Assembly (NCBI RefSeq): GCF_900289115.1
Contig: NZ_LT985196.1
Coordinates: 449,575-501,762 of the forward strand
Direction of reading: 5' to 3'
Source: Janibacter massiliensis
Lineage (GTDB): Bacteria; Actinomycetota; Actinomycetes; Actinomycetales; Dermatophilaceae
Length of the DNA stretch: 52,188 nt
Under the pieces are notes generated by a model. It worked only from the letters and a program-made list of their open reading frames with translations. It made no database searches and was not told the DNA's origin. Position 1 is the stretch's first letter. Every line of letters starts with the position of its first letter. Made by a program: the position numbers and the translations under genes. Below, one piece after another: positions 43,766 to 52,180 of the stretch.

Positions 43766-44661
43766 CCCTTCTGCTGTCCCTCTTCGCCGGCGCGCTCGTC
43801 GGCCTCGGCCTCGCGCTCCTGCTCGTCAGGTCCCTGCCCGCGCAGCCCGATGCCCTCGCCACCCTCGAGCGGATCAACCCCGAGCAGCGCAACGAGCAGC
43901 TCGTCATCGCCTCGAAGGACGCCGACGTGCGCGACGTCCTCGGCTCATGGGCCCTGCGGAAGACCGCCCTGCCGGGACTCGGACCGGTGCCGACGAAGGA
44001 GCTCGCCCTCCTGCAGATCCCGCTGTACCGCTTCTTCGGCGAGAAGATCATGTACGGGCTCATCGGCCTGATCCTGCCGAGCATCCTGACGGTGGTGCTG
44101 TGGATCGGCGGCCTGTCCCTACCGTTCGCCATTCCCGTCCTCGCGAGCCTTGTCCTCGCCGCGGTGATGTTCTTCCTGCCCGATTACAACGTCCGCGACG
44201 ACGCCGCCGCGGCGCGCAAGGACTTCTCCCGCGCCCTCGCGTCGTACATCGACCTCGTCGCGCTCGAGCGCAACTCCGGGTCCGGCCCGCGGCAGGCGAT
44301 GGAGATCGCCGCGTCCGTCGGCGACTCGTGGGTCTTCAAGCGCCTGGCCGACGAGCTCGCCCGGTCGCGCTGGTCCGGCCAGCCGCCGTGGGACGCGCTG
44401 CGCACCCTCGCCGACGAGCTGAGCCTGCCGGAGCTCGCCGACCTCTCGGACATCATGCGACTGTCCGGCCAGGAGGGCGCGCAGGTGTACGCGACGCTGC
44501 GGGCCCGCTCGCAGTCCATGCGCACGGCGGAGATGAACGACCAGCTGTCCGAGGCCAACGCGATCGGCGAGCGGATGTCGATCCCGATGTCGATGCTCGG
44601 GCTCATCTTCATGGCCCTCCTCATCACCCCGGCGCTGCTCAAGGTCATGCTCGGCGGCTGA
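43762..44661 (+). CDS. tadC: Pilus inner-membrane platform protein TadC
   Basis: A 299-aa type II secretion F-domain protein, partner of TadB. It has an N-terminal helix (about 3-22), two central helices (about 94-132, GLIGLILPSILTVVLWIGGL and SLVLAAVMFFLPDYN), the F domain (LASYIDLVALERNSGSGPRQ, IMRLSGQEGAQVYATLRARS) and a C-terminal helix. GTG 43762 is coupled to tadB. The gene is followed by a hairpin and a second promoter-like element before flp, so the platform genes and the pilin genes can be expressed at different levels. Confidence 0.92.
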   Translation: MTLLLSLFAGALVGLGLALLLVRSLPAQPDALATLERINPEQRNEQLVIASKDADVRDVLGSWALRKTALPGLGPVPTKELALLQIPLYRFFGEKIMYGLIGLILPSILTVVLWIGGLSLPFAIPVLASLVLAAVMFFLPDYNVRDDAAAARKDFSRALASYIDLVALERNSGSGPRQAMEIAASVGDSWVFKRLADELARSRWSGQPPWDALRTLADELSLPELADLSDIMRLSGQEGAQVYATLRARSQSMRTAEMNDQLSEANAIGERMSIPMSMLGLIFMALLITPALLKVMLGG

Positions 44662-44719
44662 GGCTGCTGCGAATCCTCCGGTGAACACTCGGTGAACCCC
44701 GCCCGAAGGGGCACTCGGG

Positions 44720-44747
44720 GGCGGTCCGGACGAGCATCCGGACCGCC
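44720..44747 (+). terminator. Hairpin between tadC and flp
   Basis: Stem GGCGGTCCGGA (44720-44730) with TCCGGACCGCC (44737-44747), 11 bp perfect, loop CGAGCA. It could end the assembly-gene transcript before the pilin promoter. Confidence 0.6.
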
Positions 44748-44755
44748 CGGCGGGT

Positions 44756-44765
44756 TACAGTCGAC
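44756..44765 (+). promoter_or_regulatory. Candidate -10 element of the pilin genes
   Basis: TACAGTCGAC, nearly the same string as at 39558-39567 before the first pilus gene. It follows the hairpin directly and leaves a leader of about 65 nt before flp. Confidence 0.4.
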
Positions 44766-44827
44766 GGGCGTGGCCCGCAGGGGGCCCACCGTCGCGCATC
44801 ACCCGATCTTGAGACGGAGAGACTCCG

Positions 44828-45061
44828 ATGATCCAGCTGTACGCCACCCTCCACACCGCCGGCGCGATCAGCCGTGACTACCTCGCCCGGCAGTGGGCGA
44901 TCGTCTCGGACGAGGACGAGCGTGGCTCCGTCACCATCGAGCAGGTCCTGTGGGCCATCGCGATCATCACCATTGTCGGCATCGTCGTCGCGGCGATCAC
45001 GGCGTGGGTGACGAAGGCGTCGGGGGACCTGGCCAACAAGGGCACGGACGTCGGGAACTGA
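44828..45061 (+). CDS. flp: Flp-type pilin (class IVb prepilin)
   Basis: A 77-aa prepilin, the probable major pilus subunit. The leader is long (33 residues) and ends ERG; cleavage is expected between Gly33 and Ser34 and leaves Glu38 at position +5, the family hallmark. The mature chain starts SVTIEQVLWAIAIITIVG, a single hydrophobic helix for fibre packing, and ends in a short polar tail (TKASGDLANKGTDVGN). GGAGAG precedes the ATG. No prepilin peptidase gene is in the window, so cleavage must come from elsewhere. Confidence 0.9.
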   Translation: MIQLYATLHTAGAISRDYLARQWAIVSDEDERGSVTIEQVLWAIAIITIVGIVVAAITAWVTKASGDLANKGTDVGN

Positions 45062-45071
45062 TCCGACCGGT

Positions 45072-45539
45072 ATGGAGCAGCGGGGGCGCAGAGACGACGA
45101 CCGGGGAGCGGTGAGCATCGAGATGGTGCTCATCTTCCCGATGGTCATGCTCGTCACGCTCCTCGCGCTCCAGGCCGCGGCGTACCAGCACGCCCGGACG
45201 ATCGCCCTCGCCGCCGCCCAGGAGGGTGCGCGTGCCGCCACGCCGCTCGGCTCGACCGACACCGTCGGGAAGGCGGCCGCGGAGAACTTCCTCGGCCACA
45301 CCGGCGACGGCCTGGAGAACCCCAGCGTCACGCTCAACCGGAGCGATTCCAACGTGATCGCCGTCGTCACCGGCCGGTGCCCGACGATCCTCCCCGGGTT
45401 CTCCGCGACGATCACGCAGTCCGCCGCGCGGCCGATCGAGCAGCTCACCGGTGGCGGCGAGAGCATCGACGACCCGGGTCTGCTGCCGGGCGAGTCCGAC
45501 GACCCCTTCGGCGGGGAGGCCCCGCCGAACGCGCCGTGA
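45072..45539 (+). CDS. tadE: TadE-like pseudopilin
   Basis: A 155-aa pseudopilin. A short charged leader ends DRG; cleavage after Gly12 puts Glu17 at +5. The hydrophobic helix is AVSIEMVLIFPMVMLVTLLA, as in TadE proteins, followed by HARTIALAAAQEGARAA. The globular part has one Cys (GRCPTILPGFSATI) and the C-terminus is acidic and Pro/Gly-rich. It lies 10 nt after flp and its stop overlaps the next GTG (GTGA). It is thought to help initiate or cap the pilus. Confidence 0.88.
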   Translation: MEQRGRRDDDRGAVSIEMVLIFPMVMLVTLLALQAAAYQHARTIALAAAQEGARAATPLGSTDTVGKAAAENFLGHTGDGLENPSVTLNRSDSNVIAVVTGRCPTILPGFSATITQSAARPIEQLTGGGESIDDPGLLPGESDDPFGGEAPPNAP

Positions 45540-45991
45540 GCGCCCGCCGCGGGGCGTCCGAGGCGGGCTCCGCATCGATCGAGCTCGTCATCCTCGGCCC
45601 CGCCTTCGGGCTCGTCGTCGCGCTGCTCGTCATGGCCGGGCGGCTCGCGATCGCCCAGCAGACGATGGAGCAGGTGGCGTTCGAGACCGCGCGGACCGCT
45701 TCCCTCGCCCGGACCGCGGCCGAGGCGAGCTCGATCGGGACCAGGACGGCCCGGCTCGAGGTGGGCCGGCAGAACCTCCGGTGCAGCTCCGAGCCGGAAG
45801 TGGAGATGAACGACCTCGAGGCCTTCTCCGCGCCGCCGGGCACCCCCTCCGACGTCGAGGTGACCGTCCGCTGCCGCGTCGACATGGCCGACCTCGCCAT
45901 CCCGGGCACCCCGGGTTCCGTGCAGGTCGAGTCCACCCAGAGCAGCCCCATCGACACCTACCGCGGGCGCGGGATCGGCGGTCGTCCATGA
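45536..45991 (+). CDS. TadE/TadF-like pseudopilin
   Basis: A 151-aa second pseudopilin. Cleavage after Gly11 (SEAG/SASIE) gives Glu16 at +5. The helix is ELVILGPAFGLVVALLVMAG, then AQQTMEQVAFETARTASLA. Two Cys residues (NLRCSSEPE and VTVRCRVD) may form a disulfide in the extracellular part. GTG 45536 overlaps the tadE stop, and its own end overlaps the next ATG (ATGA). Function is presumed to be a minor pilin. Confidence 0.85.
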   Translation: MSARRGASEAGSASIELVILGPAFGLVVALLVMAGRLAIAQQTMEQVAFETARTASLARTAAEASSIGTRTARLEVGRQNLRCSSEPEVEMNDLEAFSAPPGTPSDVEVTVRCRVDMADLAIPGTPGSVQVESTQSSPIDTYRGRGIGGRP

Positions 45992-46419
45992 GCACCCCTT
46001 CCCGCCCGTGGCGGGCCGACGACGGAAACCTGTCGGTCTACTTCGTCAGCCTGACGCTCGGGATGATCGTCGTCCTCGGCATGGTCGTGGACCTCGGCGG
46101 GTACATCCGGGCGCAGCAGCACGCCGACGCCGTAGCCCAGGAGGCCGCGCGGACGGGGGCGCAGCAGATCGACGGCGGCTTCGCGATCCCCGGCTACGGC
46201 GTCCGCCTCGACCCCGATGCCGCGAAGGCCGCGACCGACGCCTACCTCGCCGGTTCCGGCCTCGAGGGCTCGTCCGAGGTGGCCGAGAACACGATCACCG
46301 TCGAGACCCGCGCGACGTACGAGCCGATCTTCCTGTCGGTCATCGCCATCAGCGACCTCCCGGTCACCGGTCGGGCCAAGACACGGGTGACGCGAGTCTT
46401 CCGGGGCGAGGAGGTCTGA
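45988..46419 (+). CDS. TadG-like pilus-associated membrane protein
   Basis: A 143-aa protein with the Tad-associated N-terminus: DDGNLSVYFVSLTLGMIVVL forms one membrane helix. Position +5 after Gly13 is Tyr, not Glu, so it may not be processed as a pilin. The rest, QQHADAVAQEAARTGAQQID and a beta-rich domain, is extracytoplasmic. It is shorter than classic TadG (no von Willebrand factor A domain). It is coupled to the previous gene, and the LysM-BTAD gene starts 1 nt after its stop. Confidence 0.82.
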   Translation: MSTPSRPWRADDGNLSVYFVSLTLGMIVVLGMVVDLGGYIRAQQHADAVAQEAARTGAQQIDGGFAIPGYGVRLDPDAAKAATDAYLAGSGLEGSSEVAENTITVETRATYEPIFLSVIAISDLPVTGRAKTRVTRVFRGEEV

Positions 46420-46420
46420 C

Positions 46421-49400
46421 ATGGCCGCACGGATGAAGGGCCTGCTCGGGTCCCTCGGCCTGCTCGCGATCGTCGTCGGGGTCCCGGTTCTGCTGTGGAC
46501 GCTCGGTATCCACCCGCTGCCCTCCGACGTCCCCTCGTTCCGGGAGATCCTCGACGGGCTGCTCAGCCCCGACGACGGCACCTTCCTCCTGCGGGTCTTC
46601 GGCGGCCTCGCGTGGCTCGCCTGGCTCTTCATCGCCTTCTCCGTCGTCGTCGAGATCATCAGCCGCCTGGCGGGGGTCGAGACGCCGAGGATCCCGGGGC
46701 TCGCCCTCCCCCAGGGCATCGCCCGCGGCCTCGTCGGCACCGCCGCGCTCCTCTTCGTCGCGGCCCCCGTCGTCGGGCAGGCCACCGCCGCCCAGGCGGC
46801 CGTCGGGCCGGCCAGCCCCACCCCGACGACAGCCGCGTCCGTGAGCGCGGTCGCGCTGGGGGCGTCGGAGGCCGCCGCCGTGGCGAGCGTGGACGTGGCC
46901 ACCCCCGCACCGCAGGAGACGGAGGACAGCCCGCAGCACGCGACGGTCGACCACGTCGTCGAGCAGGGGGACACGCTCTGGTCGCTCGCGGAGAAGCACC
47001 TCGGCGACGGCGGGCGCTACCCGGAGATCGTCCACGCGAACCCGGGCACGATCAGCTCCTCGCACTGGCTCGCGACCGGCACGACGATCCAGATCCCCGT
47101 CGACGAGAAGGCCGAGCAGGCGTCGTCGCCCGCCCACGAGGTCGTCGTCGAGCGCGGCGACACCCTCTCGGGCATCGCGGAGCGGGAGCTCGGGGACGCC
47201 GACCGCTATCCGGAGCTCGTGACGGCCACGCAGGACGAGGTGCAGCCGGGCGGGGCCCGCCTCACCGACCCCGACCTCATCCTCCCCGGCTGGACCATCT
47301 CGGTCCCCGGCGACGGGTGTAGCACCGAGCGCAGCTCGGACCGAGCCGCCGCGACGGCGACGAGCAGCAACCCGGACGCGGCCCGCACGACGCCCGACGT
47401 GCCCGAGCGGAGCGACGCCGCGATCTTCGCCGGAGCGACCGGCTCGGCCGACGTGCAGGGCGACCTCGACCTCGCGGGCTTCGCGGGCGCCGTCGCTACG
47501 GACGCGCCCACCACCGCGTCGGGACCGGTCGCCGCGCCGCAGGACGAGGGTCCCGGTCTCGGATCGATCGCCCTCGCGTCGGTCGGGGTCCTGGGGCTCG
47601 GCGGGCTCACGGCGAGCGGCCTCGTCGGACTCCTGGCCCTGCGCCGTCAGCAGCAGCAGCGCCGCCGCGGTCCGGGCGAGGCACTGCCCCTGCCGACGGG
47701 CCGGCTCGTCGAGGTCGAGAGCGCGCTGCGCGACACCGCCGAGCGGGAGGACGCGCGCACGGTCGACCTTGCGCTGCGCCACCTCGCCGCGGCCTTCGGC
47801 GGCCGGGAGGCACCGGCCGTGCGATCCGTGCTGATGACGCCCGGCGGGGTCGACGTCCACCTCGCCGCACCGACCGCGCTGCCCGCGCCGTGGACCGTCA
47901 CGGCCGACCCGACGATCTGGACCCTCCACGCCGAGCGGGCCGCCGGTCTCGACCTCTCCTCGACCGGCGCCACGCCCCCGCCGTACCCCGCGCTCGTCTC
48001 GCTCGGCCGGGACCACGAGGGCGCGCACCTGCTCGTCGACCTGCAGCAGGCCGGGGTCCTCAAGGTCGCCGGTCCGGCTGAGCGGACGCGGTCGGCCATC
48101 GTGGCCGTCGCGGTCGACCTCGCGACCTCCGCATGGGCTGCGGGCGTCCGGGTCACGGTCGTCGGCGGCCAGGACGACCTCGCCCAGGTCCTCGGCACCG
48201 ATCGGCTCCGACCCGCTGCGGACGTCGACGCCGCCGTCGAGATGGTCGAGCAGGACACCGATCCGGTCGTCCACGTCGTCCTCGTCAGCGGTGACGCGAC
48301 GATCGACGGCAGCCGCCGCCTCACCGACCTCGCGACCGCCCGCCGCGACGTCTGCGCCGTCATCGCGACCCGCGACTTCGCGCCGGGCGAGTGGGCCCTC
48401 GACCTGCGTGAGGACGAGCAGCTGGGCGTCGTCTCGCCGATGTACCTCCAGGTCCACGCCCAGCGTCTCCCGGACGACGTCTGGCACGACATCCGCGACC
48501 TCTTCGCGCTCGCCAGCGCCCCCGCGCTCGCCGCGGCCTCGCCGTGGGCCCCGGTCGAGGAGCCGACCCTCGCCGGACTGACCGCCGCCCGGGTCGCCGA
48601 GGGCTACCTCGACGACGCCCTCGAGGACGTCCCGACCCGGGTCCGCAACACGGGCGGCGGGGTCGAGGCCGGCGACACCCCGCGGACGCTGTGGAACACC
48701 CCGGTCCCCCGCCCCGTCGGCGGCTCGGGCGTGGTGCGCGGCGTCGACGGCGGCATGACCCCGCGGGTGGCCGACTGGCTCGTGCCCTCGGTCACGCCGA
48801 CCCCGGGGACGCCCGTCCCGCCGGTCGTCCCGTTCCCGACCCGGATCAGCGAGCACTCGGCGCCCAAGCGGCTGCCGTTCCTGCGCCTCCTGGGCCCGGT
48901 CGACCTGGAGAACGTCCCGGACATCGATCACGGCGCCCGCACCCGGCTCACCGAGCTCACCGCCTACCTCGCGATCAACCCGGGCGTCGACCGCCGGCAC
49001 CTCGACGACGCCCTCTGGCCCAACCGCGCCCAGGCCGACATCAGCCAGGCCCGCGAGGCCGCGATCACCCGGCTCGGCGACTGGCTCGCCGCCACCCCCG
49101 GCGTCGAGGGCGCCCTCCTGCACGAGGACGGCGCGACGCTCTCCCTCGACGGACGGGTCACGACGGACTGGGACCTGTGGACGGGCCTGCTGCCCGACGG
49201 CCCGCAGGAATCGAGCGACGCCCGACTCGAGCAGGCGCTCGGCCTCGTTCGGGGACGGCCGTTCATCGGGACGCACCCGCGGCAGTTCGCCTGGGCGGAG
49301 GGTCCGAAGCAGATGATGGTCGCCGCCGTCGTCGACGCGGCCGCCGAGCTCGCGCGCCGGTGCATCGACACGCAGCGGTACGACGACGCGATCGACGCGG

Positions 49401-49648
49401 CGCTCGTCGGCCTCACCGTCGAGCCGGCCGTCGAGCGGCTGTGGCGCCTGCGCATCGTCGCGGCCGACCGGGTCGGGCAGCCCGACGTCCGTGACGAGGC
49501 CGTCAGCGCCCTCGTCACGCTCTGCGAGGCCGCCGGTGGTCGGTTCGAGCCGGAAACCGTCCGTCTGCTCGACGACCTCCGCGCCCGGACCGCTCCCGAC
49601 GGCTCGATCCTCGCCCCGGCCACGAGCCGCTCGGCCGAGGTCGTCTGA
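46421..49648 (+). CDS. Membrane-spanning LysM-BTAD protein of the pilus locus
   Basis: A 1075-aa protein. Helices near residues 8-28, 60-82 and 100-122 would place the next part outside if the N-terminus is inside. Two LysM repeats follow (about 173-225, VVEQGDTLWSLAEKHLGDGG; about 238-290, VVERGDTLSGIAERELGDAD), which bind peptidoglycan. A fourth helix (about 383-406) ends in RRQQQQRRRR-like basic residues, so the remainder is cytoplasmic. That part holds a 410-aa region of unknown fold. From about 816 comes an OmpR-like winged helix plus BTAD region (HLDDALWPNRAQADISQARE, DARLEQALGLVRGRPFIG) as in SARP-type regulators. It may sense the wall and adjust gene expression or assembly; no target is known. 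Confidence 0.85.
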   Translation: MAARMKGLLGSLGLLAIVVGVPVLLWTLGIHPLPSDVPSFREILDGLLSPDDGTFLLRVFGGLAWLAWLFIAFSVVVEIISRLAGVETPRIPGLALPQGIARGLVGTAALLFVAAPVVGQATAAQAAVGPASPTPTTAASVSAVALGASEAAAVASVDVATPAPQETEDSPQHATVDHVVEQGDTLWSLAEKHLGDGGRYPEIVHANPGTISSSHWLATGTTIQIPVDEKAEQASSPAHEVVVERGDTLSGIAERELGDADRYPELVTATQDEVQPGGARLTDPDLILPGWTISVPGDGCSTERSSDRAAATATSSNPDAARTTPDVPERSDAAIFAGATGSADVQGDLDLAGFAGAVATDAPTTASGPVAAPQDEGPGLGSIALASVGVLGLGGLTASGLVGLLALRRQQQQRRRGPGEALPLPTGRLVEVESALRDTAEREDARTVDLALRHLAAAFGGREAPAVRSVLMTPGGVDVHLAAPTALPAPWTVTADPTIWTLHAERAAGLDLSSTGATPPPYPALVSLGRDHEGAHLLVDLQQAGVLKVAGPAERTRSAIVAVAVDLATSAWAAGVRVTVVGGQDDLAQVLGTDRLRPAADVDAAVEMVEQDTDPVVHVVLVSGDATIDGSRRLTDLATARRDVCAVIATRDFAPGEWALDLREDEQLGVVSPMYLQVHAQRLPDDVWHDIRDLFALASAPALAAASPWAPVEEPTLAGLTAARVAEGYLDDALEDVPTRVRNTGGGVEAGDTPRTLWNTPVPRPVGGSGVVRGVDGGMTPRVADWLVPSVTPTPGTPVPPVVPFPTRISEHSAPKRLPFLRLLGPVDLENVPDIDHGARTRLTELTAYLAINPGVDRRHLDDALWPNRAQADISQAREAAITRLGDWLAATPGVEGALLHEDGATLSLDGRVTTDWDLWTGLLPDGPQESSDARLEQALGLVRGRPFIGTHPRQFAWAEGPKQMMVAAVVDAAAELARRCIDTQRYDDAIDAALVGLTVEPAVERLWRLRIVAADRVGQPDVRDEAVSALVTLCEAAGGRFEPETVRLLDDLRARTAPDGSILAPATSRSAEVV

Positions 49649-49725
49649 CGGGGACCAGCGGCCGTGCCATCATCGAACGAACCGTTCCGGGCACCAGGCC
49701 CGATCATCGGAGGGGAGCCCACGCG

Positions 49726-50784
49726 ATGACCACGACCCCGGTCCGCCGGCAGATCAGCGCCGTCATGGCTGTCGTGCTGCTGTGCCTCATGACGATGGCG
49801 GCCGCCATCGTGCTCGCCCCGCGGGCCGAGGCCGGGTGCAGCCAGATGCCCGCCGTGCCCGCGTGCACCTTCACCCCACCGCCGCGTCCGGAGCCCCCAC
49901 GGGCGGATCCTCCGCCGAGCGGGTCGAGCACGGGCGGCGGTGGCGGCGGCTCGAGCACGGGCGGCGGTGGCGGCGGCTCGACGAGCGACGACACCCCCGA
50001 GGAGGAGAAGGAGCCTCCGAAGCCCCCGTGCTGGGTCGTCGCCGAAGGCACGAAGTGGGGCTGGGACGAGGTCGAGTGCCGCAAGATCCAGTACGGCGAC
50101 TGGTCCAACGAGCGCCAGTGCTACATCCTCAAGGCCGACCCCCAGCCGCCGGCAGGCGCGGACGTGTGGGAGGGCCGCACGACGGGCGCGATCTACTACT
50201 GCACGACGTTCAACTGGGGCTGGCCCCGCAGCGCCGCCTTCTGGTCGGAGAACCCGCCGCCGACGAACAGCTTCCTCGGCGACCTCCCGACGACGCTCGT
50301 GCCCGACCGGGTGCGCATCGGCATCACCCCGGGATACATGCGTTCGAAGGAGGCCCGGGAGAACGACCAGATCGGCGTCGTCGGAGCGCCGGTGTGGATG
50401 TGGATCCCGAAGGACAACCCCAAGACGGCGTACGGCCGCTACCAGGTGAAGCTGCTGTCCTCGACGGGCGTCATGACCGTCACCCTCACGGCGGGCGAGG
50501 TGCGGTGGTACATGGGTGAGAACGGCAGCGCCCGCCCTGACGTCGTCTGCAAGGGCCGGGGCACGCCGTACCGGATCGAGTTCGGGCTCAAGGAGTCCCC
50601 GGACTGCGGGTACATCTACCGCAAGCCCGGCCTCTACCGGGTCCGCGCGTTCGTCGTGTGGACGGTGGAGACCGACGGCGGCTGGGGCACCCCGCCCGAG
50701 CGGTACGAGGGTCTGCTGCGTGCCTCGAGCGCCGTCATCAAGGTCGGCGAGGCCCAGGTGCCGATCGTCGAGGACACGCCGTGA
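49726..50784 (+). CDS. Secreted or anchored Cys/Trp-rich protein
   Basis: A 352-aa exported protein. A signal sequence or anchor spans about 10-37 (ending RAEAG). Residues 45-100 are Pro-rich, then two identical SSTGGGGGG units from a 27-bp tandem repeat, then an acidic patch. The folded part (about 105-350) has several Cys and Trp residues (CWVVAEGTKWGWDEVECRKI, YYCTTFNWGWPRSAAFW, ESPDCGYIYRKPGLYRVRAF). I do not recognise the family, but proteins of this type follow BTAD genes in other actinobacterial pilus loci. GGAGGGGAG precedes the ATG. The lipoprotein gene overlaps its end. Confidence 0.75.
   Translation: MTTTPVRRQISAVMAVVLLCLMTMAAAIVLAPRAEAGCSQMPAVPACTFTPPPRPEPPRADPPPSGSSTGGGGGGSSTGGGGGGSTSDDTPEEEKEPPKPPCWVVAEGTKWGWDEVECRKIQYGDWSNERQCYILKADPQPPAGADVWEGRTTGAIYYCTTFNWGWPRSAAFWSENPPPTNSFLGDLPTTLVPDRVRIGITPGYMRSKEARENDQIGVVGAPVWMWIPKDNPKTAYGRYQVKLLSSTGVMTVTLTAGEVRWYMGENGSARPDVVCKGRGTPYRIEFGLKESPDCGYIYRKPGLYRVRAFVVWTVETDGGWGTPPERYEGLLRASSAVIKVGEAQVPIVEDTP
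49924..49977 (+). repeat. Two perfect 27-bp tandem repeats in the coding sequence
   Basis: The 27-bp unit encoding SSTGGGGGG occurs twice without change. It can expand or contract in frame by slippage, altering the linker length between membrane anchor and folded domain. Confidence 0.9.
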
Positions 50785-51356
50785 GCCGACGCACCCGCAC
50801 CGCCGCGGTGCTGGTCGCACTGGCGCCGGCCGCGCTCGCTGGCGGGTGCTCGTCCGGTCCGGAGCCCCTGGCCCGCGGCGGCATCACGTCCACGACCGAG
50901 GAATCGACCCTGCTCGAGACGGACCGGGACCAGGCGATCCGGGCCGCGAAGGCGCAGCTGCGCGCATTCCTCAGCGCCTTGGACACCGCGATGAGTGCCC
51001 CGACGAAGTACGGCGAGGACTCGCTGCGAGCGGTGTCGGACCCGATCGGCAGCAAGGCCTCGTTGTTCCTCAACACCCTGCGCGAGAAGAACCTCCGTCA
51101 GACCGGCCGAACTCGCCTGAAGTCGGTGAAGGTCGCCGACGACCGGATCGTCGCCAAGGACGGCGAGGTCCCGGCGATCGACCTCGAGGCGTGCCTCGAC
51201 GTCTCGGGCGTCAACTACGTCGACGAGAAGCGCAAGGCCCTGCCGAAGGACGGGGTCAACAGCAGGCGGTACGTGTACACGCTCACGAACAAGGAGTACC
51301 CGAAGCGCTCGACGTGGAAGGTCACCTACCTCGAGATGTCGAACGAGGGCTGCTGA
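50781..51356 (+). CDS. Lipoprotein at the end of the pilus locus
   Basis: A 191-aa lipoprotein. The signal VSRRTRTAAVLVALAPAALA ends in LAGGC, so lipid attachment at Cys23 is likely although the lipobox is relaxed. The mature part has a helix (DQAIRAAKAQLRAFLSALDT) and a beta region with SVKVADDRIVAKDGEVPAID and CLDVSGVNYVDEKRKA, resembling small NTF2-like secreted domains. GTG 50781 overlaps the previous stop (GTGA), so the two products are made together. Function is unknown; a role in anchoring pili is a guess from position. Confidence 0.8.
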   Translation: MSRRTRTAAVLVALAPAALAGGCSSGPEPLARGGITSTTEESTLLETDRDQAIRAAKAQLRAFLSALDTAMSAPTKYGEDSLRAVSDPIGSKASLFLNTLREKNLRQTGRTRLKSVKVADDRIVAKDGEVPAIDLEACLDVSGVNYVDEKRKALPKDGVNSRRYVYTLTNKEYPKRSTWKVTYLEMSNEGC

Positions 51357-51368
51357 GGCCGGCGCCGG

Positions 51369-52146
51369 TCAGCGCAGGAACCGGACGGCGAGCGCCCCGA
51401 GCGGCAGGAGCGCGAACGCGAGCGTGAGGAGGGTGTCACCCTTTCCCCAGCGGGCGGGGGTGACCCAGGTTCGGCGCTCGGCATTGGCGAAACCGCGGGC
51501 GTCCATCGCCGTCGACAGCTCGACCGCCGACCCGAGCACGCGCACGAGGACCGTGAACGTCATCGCCCCGATCGTGCGGACGGGTGGCAGCAGGGAGCGT
51601 CGCGGGCCGACGCCGCGGACCCGGCGGACGGCGGCGACCTCGTCCCACGTCGCGCGGAAGGCTTCGATCCGTCCGAGCGCCGCGCCGAAGGCGACCGCCG
51701 GGCGAGCCGGCAGACCGAGCCGCCGGGCCAGGTGCACGGCCAGCTCGTCGGTGTCGATCCAGGCCACGAGGACCGATGCCGGGACGATCATCACGAGCAG
51801 TCGGGTCATCGCGTCGAGCGCCGGGCCGATCCGCTGACCGCCGAGCAGCCACGAGCTCCAGCCGAGGAGGACGGCGGCGATCACCCCGGGGGCGAGCCGG
51901 AGCAGCACCGAGCGCGCCCGTCTGCGCGGCGGTCCGGAGTCGGGGATCCCGCGACGACCGGGCGCCGCGAGCAGGGCGACCCCGAGGACGACCTCCGCGG
52001 CGACGAGACCCAGGGAGACGCGCCACCCGGGGGACAGCAGCCCGGCGACCGCCGCCAGGAGGAGGGCGAGCAGCGGCGCGAGCGGACCGACGCGGGCGAC
52101 GAGGGGCGGTCGCCGGGCCGCTGTTCCCCGGGCGGTGCGTCTCCCA
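51369..52146 (-). CDS. ecfT: ECF transporter transmembrane protein EcfT, 5'-truncated
   Basis: A 3' fragment of about 258 codons. It has four to five membrane helices and the coupling motifs of EcfT/CbiQ proteins: AAVRRVRGVGPRRSL and STAMDARGFANAERRTW, which contact the ATPases. It energises vitamin or metal uptake with S-components. The gene is cut by the contig end: the sequence beyond 52146 is adapter, so the apparent start further out is false and the real N-terminus is missing. The convergent lipoprotein gene ends 12 nt away. Confidence 0.85.
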
Positions 52147-52180
52147 CTGGCTCTTATACACGACCCCGAGCTCACCAGAC
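52147..52180. other. Residual Nextera (Tn5 mosaic end) adapter
   Basis: CTGGCTCTTATACAC and the following bases match the Tn5 mosaic end plus Nextera read-through adapter at about 28 of 34 positions, including CCGAGC and AGAC. The final 8 bases are also unreliable. This is library sequence, not genome. Confidence 0.88.

Noticed and set aside
46364-49276. A 970-codon minus-strand frame opposite the LysM-BTAD gene
   Set aside because: Composition is Arg/Asp/Gly repeats without domains; the plus strand has LysM and BTAD signatures and operon overlap.
52136-52175. N-terminus of EcfT at the contig end
   Set aside because: The codons come from adapter sequence beginning at 52147, so the start is artificial.
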